Shown one piece after another: positions 58,641-64,000 of a stretch of 64,000 bases of DNA. The stretch covers positions 1 to 64,000 of the forward strand of contig NZ_JAIOAO010000003.1 of assembly GCF_021190955.1 (NCBI RefSeq), in the 5' to 3' direction. Below the pieces are notes generated by a model that did not search any database, had not been told where the DNA came from, and saw nothing but the letters and a program-made list of their open reading frames with translations. Every line of letters begins with the position of its first letter. Positions within the stretch are counted from its first letter, which is position 1. This stretch comes from Parachryseolinea silvisoli (lineage in GTDB: Bacteria; Bacteroidota; Bacteroidia; Cytophagales; Cyclobacteriaceae). The translations under genes were made by a program, and so were the position numbers.

Positions 58641-60002
58641 TTACTTCCCAATACAGAATTTGGAGAAGATATTATCGAGCAAGTCTTCCGTTGTAATTGA
58701 TCCCGTGATCTCCCCGAGGTAATGGAGGGCTTGTCGTATATCCATGGCTAAGAAATCTCCGGTTATACCGTTGTCCATGCTGTCCAGCACGCGGTTCAGC
58801 GCTTCATTCGTCTGTAGCAGGTTTTGATAGTGTCGCAGGTTGGTAACCAGTACATCTCCTGTGGTAACAGTTCGAATCTTAAACAGATCCAGTAGGCGAT
58901 CTTTTAGCCCTTGAATGTTTGTCTTGTCAGCCGCCGAGATGAATGTGAAGTCCTGGGAACGGAGTGCTTCCGTCAATGCCGGATCGGCTTTGTCGATTTT
59001 GTTACCAACTTTCAGATAGGGGATGCCTAGTGCTTTGAGTGTAGTCTCCTCTTCTTCGATCTGGGTCAGTGTGGTCGACGAGAGATCGATCAGGTATAGG
59101 ATAACCGATGCTTTCTTCATACGGTCGCGCGTACGCTCTACACCCATCGCTTCGATAACGTCCTGTGTCTCGCGTAGGCCGGCGGTGTCGATGAAACGGA
59201 AGTTGATACCCCCCAGAATCATTTCGTCTTCTATAACATCGCGGGTGGTGCCGGGTATCTCGGAGACAATCGCTTTTTCTTCGTTCAACAGCGCGTTCAG
59301 CAGCGTTGACTTACCGGCATTGGGTTTACCGGCAATGACAGTCGGTACGCCGTTCTTAATCACGTTGCCGTGGTCGAACGACTGTATCAATGCGCGCAGG
59401 TAAGACTGGATGCGTATGATGAGCTGGCGCAGGTCGTCGCGTTTGGCGAACTCGACATCTTCTTCCCCAAAGTCAAGCTCCAGTTCAATAAGTGAAGCAA
59501 AGTGTATAAGCTCCTCACGCAGGTGGGCGATCTCTTTCGAGAAGCCGCCGCGCATTTGATTGAGGGCCGCCTGGCGGGCGTTGTCGGTCTCCGCGTGGAT
59601 GAGGTCGGCTACGGCCTCGGCTTGCGCCAGATCGAAGCGGCCGTGGAGGAAGGCCCGTTTGGTAAACTCGCCGGGCTCGGCCAGGCGGGCGCCTTGTTTT
59701 AGCAGTACCTTGATAATTTCTTTGGCAATGACGGGGGAGCCGTGGCAGGAAATCTCGACGCTGGGTTCTTTCGTGAACGAGCGGCTGCCTTGAAAGATCG
59801 AGACGAGCACTTCGTCGATCGCGCGGTCGCCGTCAGCGATCGTACCGAAATGAATGGTGTGCGAGGGCTGCTCGCGCAGATCTTTGCCACGGAATACGCG
59901 CTGGACCAATTCTATGGCATCGGGGCCGGAGAGGCGGATAACGGCAATAGCGGAAATACCCTGCGCTGTGGCCAGCGCGACAATGGTGTCGGAGTGCTGC
60001 AT
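58641..60002 (-). CDS. mnmE: tRNA uridine-5-carboxymethylaminomethyl modification GTPase MnmE
   Basis: With MnmG, MnmE installs the cmnm5 group on wobble uridines of tRNA. The 453 residues show the N-terminal tetrahydrofolate-binding domain (TIVALATAQGISAIAVIRLS, GEFTKRAFLHGRFDLAQAEAV), the helical domain, and the GTPase domain with P-loop GKPNAGKST (about 223), GTTRD switch, DTAGLRET and NKID. It ends with the invariant CIGK, the catalytic-cysteine motif. Length is standard. It is followed, on the same strand and beyond a 34-nt gap, by the last gene of the metal transport operon; no functional relation is implied. Confidence 0.96.
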   Translation of the reverse strand: MQHSDTIVALATAQGISAIAVIRLSGPDAIELVQRVFRGKDLREQPSHTIHFGTIADGDRAIDEVLVSIFQGSRSFTKEPSVEISCHGSPVIAKEIIKVLLKQGARLAEPGEFTKRAFLHGRFDLAQAEAVADLIHAETDNARQAALNQMRGGFSKEIAHLREELIHFASLIELELDFGEEDVEFAKRDDLRQLIIRIQSYLRALIQSFDHGNVIKNGVPTVIAGKPNAGKSTLLNALLNEEKAIVSEIPGTTRDVIEDEMILGGINFRFIDTAGLRETQDVIEAMGVERTRDRMKKASVILYLIDLSSTTLTQIEEEETTLKALGIPYLKVGNKIDKADPALTEALRSQDFTFISAADKTNIQGLKDRLLDLFKIRTVTTGDVLVTNLRHYQNLLQTNEALNRVLDSMDNGITGDFLAMDIRQALHYLGEITGSITTEDLLDNIFSKFCIGK

Positions 60003-60036
60003 GGGCGCAAAGGTACGTCGAAAGCCGGATTTTATA

Positions 60037-60924
60037 TTAAGCCGACGACACCTCGTCCGAAGTCGTTCGCAACTTCTTGAACAACAGCCCGTGCGTGGGC
60101 GAGAAGAGCATGGCCAGCGTAAACAGCAGTCCGGTCATGCCGGCAATGGCGCCAGCGATCGACCCATCCAGCCATACCGCAATATAGTATCCACTGATGG
60201 ATACTAACACACCCGCGACGCACGCCAGGATAAGCATGACGAGGAAGTTGTCGGTCAGGAGGTAGGCTGTTGCCGCAGGGCCGATGAGCAGTGCCACTAC
60301 CAGAATGGCCCCAACGGACTCAAATGACGCTACCGTAGTAGCCGACACCGCCCCCATGAGCAAGTAATGCCAGAACGTAGCCGAGATACCCAGCGCGCTG
60401 GCAAAGGCCGGATCGAACGTGGTTAGCAAAAGTTCTTTATAACCGAATGTGATGAAGAGAACAATTGCGATAAATATAGCCCCCATGATATATAGCGCCC
60501 GTGGACCAAAAATGAGGCCGGTGGGAGAGAGGATCATGTCGAGGGGTACGTAGGCAATCTCACCATAGAGCACGCAATCCTGGTCGAGGTCTACCTTGCC
60601 GGCGAAGAGCGAAATGAGGACTACGCCGATGGCAAACAGGCAGGTGAAGGTGACGCCGATGGAGGCATCGGTTTGGAGTCGGGCCTTCTTGTGGAGGAAT
60701 TCGATCAGGAAGGTGGTCAGCATACCGATGAGGCTTGCGCCAGCCAGCATGGTGACGGAGTCACGCGAACCTGATACCAGGAAGGCAATGACGATGCCGG
60801 GTAAGACGGCGTGTGAGATCGCGTCGCCTACCATGGCCATTTTGCGCAGGATCAGAAAGCAACCCAACAGGCCGCAGCTGCAGGCTACAAGGGAAGCTGT
60901 CAGAATGATATATAAGTCGTTCAT
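60037..60924 (-). CDS. metal ABC transporter permease (second permease, YtgD/ZnuB-like)
   Basis: A 295-residue inner-membrane permease of the ABC-3 family with about nine hydrophobic segments (IILTASLVACSCGLLGCFLI, VGDAISHAVLPGIVIAFLV, VALLIGPAATAYLLTDNFLV). GDAISHAVLPG and the late VAxLIGPAATA are family marks. Its start codon overlaps the stop of the fused permease (ATGA at 60921-60924), so translation is coupled. Two permeases, one ATPase and one binding protein give the same four-part layout as chlamydial ytgABCD. Confidence 0.9.
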   Translation of the reverse strand: MNDLYIILTASLVACSCGLLGCFLILRKMAMVGDAISHAVLPGIVIAFLVSGSRDSVTMLAGASLIGMLTTFLIEFLHKKARLQTDASIGVTFTCLFAIGVVLISLFAGKVDLDQDCVLYGEIAYVPLDMILSPTGLIFGPRALYIMGAIFIAIVLFITFGYKELLLTTFDPAFASALGISATFWHYLLMGAVSATTVASFESVGAILVVALLIGPAATAYLLTDNFLVMLILACVAGVLVSISGYYIAVWLDGSIAGAIAGMTGLLFTLAMLFSPTHGLLFKKLRTTSDEVSSA

Positions 60925-62215
60925 ACCGGTTTTTTATAAGGTATCTCGGCCTGGTGTGGATCTACCGTTGGGTAGTTCAGCAGGCGCTCTAATTCGGTTT
61001 CAAGCTCGGGTGTGAGCAAGTGTTCGATGGTGTCGGCATCGTCGTGCACGTGGTCGGGCGCGATGTTGACGTGTGTGGTGAGGTATAGTTCCCACAAACG
61101 GTGAATTCTGACCACGCGCTGGCCGCGGCTCATGCCTTCTTCCGTCAGCTGCCAGGTGGTTCCGATACGTTCGACATAGCCCTGGCGCCGGAGCCGATGG
61201 AGTACGGCTGTGAGTAGCGGTGAAGGGTAACTACGCTTGTGTATGATGTCCGCTTCGGTTCGTGGCAGAAAGAAATTCTTGCTTTCCTCTCCGAGTTGGT
61301 AGAGTGTCTTCAGCACGTTCTCGTTGTTGATCGTGCGGCGTATGGCACGCTGGCGGATCATTCTACTAATCACACCGCGGCGTGGGGCCAGGAAGAAGGA
61401 TATAAAGGCTATCGTCGAGATGACGATAACGATCCAGGGGCCGGTGGGCATGGCAGGCGCGATATACGAGATATAGGCGCCCGCCAGGCCGCTGAAGGCG
61501 CCGAATAGACTGGCCAGGAGCACCATGACGCTGATACGATGTGTCCAGAAGCGTGCTGCCGCGGCGGGCGTGATGAGAATAGCGGCCATCAGCACGACAC
61601 CTACTGCCTGAATGCCGATCACGACGGCGAGTACAATCAGCGAGGTTAATACTAATTCAATTCTGCGTACGGGAAGTCCGATGGATTGTGCATAGGCCTT
61701 ATCAAACGCCAGCAACGAAAACTCCTTGAAGAGCAGGAACACACAGAATAACAATATGACTGCCACGGTGCCGAACACCATGAGGTCTTCGCCCACAAGC
61801 GCGGCCGCTTTGCCAAACAGGAAGTGGTCAAGTCCCGACTGGGCAGCATTGCCACTTTTTTGTATGACCGTCAGCATGACGATACCAATGCCAAAGAATA
61901 CAGAGAGCACCAGACCGATGGCCGTATCTTCTTTAATACGCGTGCGGCGGGTAATGAACTCGACCGCCGCCAGCGATAACCAGCCGGTAATGAACGCGCC
62001 GATGATGAGGTAGGCCGGGTTCTTGGTACCCGACAGGATAAAGCCGAGGCAAATGCCCGGTAGTACGGCGTGTGCGATGGCATCGCCGACGAGTGATTTT
62101 TTATGCAGGAATGTAAAGGTTCCTACGATCGCGGAGCTCGCCGTCAGCAGCATCGCGCCAATTACGACAAAGCGGATGTTGGGATCGGAGAATGAGAAGA
62201 AGTCGGTCAGTGTGT

Positions 62216-62219
<4 letters not shown>
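60921..62219 (-). CDS. metal ABC transporter permease fused to a DtxR/MntR-like repressor (YtgCR type)
   Basis: A 432-residue two-part protein. Residues 1-285 are an ABC-3 permease (VGDAIAHAVLPGICLGFILS, VVLMAAILITPAAAARFWTH). Residues 295-432 are a metalloregulator: winged helix-turn-helix (TEADIIHKRSYPSPLLTAVL, RRQGYVERIGTTWQLTEEG) and a dimerisation/metal domain whose ligands line up with DtxR: H373, E377 (HRLWE), H392, D396, E399, H400 (VHDDADTIEH). In Chlamydia the same fusion, YtgCR, is cleaved to free the repressor YtgR, which represses the operon when metal is abundant. Start 62219 overlaps the ATPase stop by ATGA; the longer frame to 62360 lies inside the ATPase gene. Confidence 0.93.
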
Positions 62220-63025
<806 letters not shown>

Positions 63026-63033
63026 GATGCGTA

Positions 63034-63969
63034 TTATTTCAAGGCTTGAACAATGGTGTGGACGTTGGCGTGGATCATGCCGATATAGGTACCTTCGGGG
63101 GTACCGGCAGCGCCCATGGCGTCGGAGTATAAGTTGCCGCCGATCGAAACCTGCCAACCTTTCTGCCGGCAGCCTTCCATCACGGCTTCAATCGACCTGG
63201 ATGATACGGAGGTCTCTACGAACAGGGCTTTGATCTTGTGCGATACAATAAAGTTGACAAGCTCGGTCACGTCTCTTACGCCGAACTCGGACATGGTCGA
63301 TATACCTTGCAGGCCACGCACCTGTACATGGTAAGCATCGCCGAAGTAGCCGAAGGCGTCGTGCGCGGTAATCAGGATGCGCTGGGCTTCGGGTAAGGCA
63401 GCCAGCGTGGTTTGTACAGCGGCGTGGAGGGAGTCCAGGCGGGCTGCATAGCGCTCGCCGTTGGCTTTATAATATGCTGCGTGGGCGGTGTCCTTCGCTT
63501 GCAATGTCCGCGAGACCTGCAGCACAGCTTGTTTCCAGAGGTGTACATTAAACCAGATGTGTGGATCGTGACTGCTCTGGAAGCCGGGTACCGTGCGCAA
63601 CTGGTTTTCGGGTATGCCATCCGCAACTGCGGTAACAGGCTTGACGCGATTGAGCTTGCGCAATACTTCCACCATCTTGCCTTCCAGGTGAAGGCCATTG
63701 TAAAACACCATGTCGGCGTCGGAGAGTTTTTGTACGTCGCCTTGTGTCGCTTTGTAAAGATGGGGGTCGACGCCAGGGCCCATCAAGGCAACGACGTCGG
63801 CGTGCTTGCCTGCTACATGCTGTACAGCGTCCTGGATCATGCCGGTCGTGGTCACGATCTGTAATTTTTCGTGTGGGCTTTTAGGCTTTTCCCGACAACC
63901 GCCTGCCAGCAGCGTTACTGCCAGTAGCAAGACCAGGGGACGTATAGTATAATAAGACGATGGACTCAT
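63034..63969 (-). CDS. metal ABC transporter substrate-binding lipoprotein (TroA/YtgA/ZnuA family)
   Basis: A 311-residue lipoprotein (signal with LAGGC, Cys25) of the A-I binding proteins. Ligand residues visible: H70 (VDPHLYKA), H137 (HDPHIWFN), H203 (HDAFGYF) and D283 (YSDAMG), the three-His plus Asp set seen in TroA and YtgA rather than the H-H-E-D set of PsaA. This fits Zn, Mn or Fe; I cannot say which. There is no His-rich loop. First gene of the operon; its promoter lies beyond 63969 and only 31 bases of it are in the window. No metal box could be tested. Confidence 0.92.
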   Translation of the reverse strand: MSPSSYYTIRPLVLLLAVTLLAGGCREKPKSPHEKLQIVTTTGMIQDAVQHVAGKHADVVALMGPGVDPHLYKATQGDVQKLSDADMVFYNGLHLEGKMVEVLRKLNRVKPVTAVADGIPENQLRTVPGFQSSHDPHIWFNVHLWKQAVLQVSRTLQAKDTAHAAYYKANGERYAARLDSLHAAVQTTLAALPEAQRILITAHDAFGYFGDAYHVQVRGLQGISTMSEFGVRDVTELVNFIVSHKIKALFVETSVSSRSIEAVMEGCRQKGWQVSIGGNLYSDAMGAAGTPEGTYIGMIHANVHTIVQALK

Positions 63970-64000
63970 TCTGTTACCAGTAAGTTTTGCGATGCCTCGC

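Overview
The window reads as chromosome of a Bacteroidota, most likely the Cytophagales. Evidence seen: a SusC/SusD pair with FecR and ECF sigma factor, a glycoside hydrolase with a type IX secretion (T9SS) sorting tail, a TonB receptor/DUF4249 pair, LytS/LytTR regulation, several stand-alone MacB/FtsX-type permeases (one with the PadR-linked N-terminal prefix domain common in Cytophagales), and very little use of Shine-Dalgarno sites. The exact genus is inference (a Chryseolinea/Ohtaekwangia-like organism would fit). I found no rRNA, no intact tRNA and no CRISPR array.

1-15.6 kb: a porin-like gene lacking a proper 5' end; a tight Crp-type regulator / epoxide hydrolase / AlkZ-like DNA glycosylase operon; an FtsX-type permease; greB; a deacetylase-like lipoprotein or exported protein; an HxlR regulator facing an NAD(P)-binding oxidoreductase; a secreted glutaminase-A-like enzyme; and an ECF sigma / 61-residue protein / lgt operon with overlapping genes.

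15.9-29.3 kb: a glycan-utilisation locus. A GH76 alpha-1,6-mannanase-like enzyme with crystallin and ricin-type modules and a secreted alpha/beta hydrolase converge on two surface lipoproteins (DUF4998 and DUF4959/5126/5000 types), SusD, SusC with an STN transducer domain, and FecR; the ECF sigma gene diverges from fecR. A strong plus-strand terminator lies antisense between fecR and susC and could end an antisense RNA.

29.4-39.5 kb: an ECF42-type sigma factor with its usual DGPF (YciI) and DHFR-like partners, an EthD-family protein, an AraC regulator, a two-subunit molybdenum hydroxylase (IorAB-like), and a LytS/LytTR two-component pair.

39.5-44.1 kb: a LemA / unknown / DUF1266 / DUF1266 / membrane protein / DUF1266 cluster, preceded by three copies of GCGNATATC at an exact 21-bp period, a layout typical of LytTR operators. 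I consider this the best candidate for an undescribed system. Its last two genes are visibly AT-rich, unlike the first four.

44.1-55.5 kb: a scarred accessory region. It has a SnoaL-like pseudogene, a Crp 3' fragment, a PAP2 phosphatase and an AraC regulator that both begin with the same captured promoter/signal-peptide segment of a TonB-dependent receptor, a GC-rich FtsX permease, a TonB receptor/DUF4249/PAP2 operon, and a deleted IS66 copy still flanked by an 8-bp target duplication.

55.5-64 kb: a PadR/permease operon, mnmE, and a TroA/Ytg-type metal transporter operon in which the first permease is fused to a DtxR-like repressor, as in chlamydial YtgCR.
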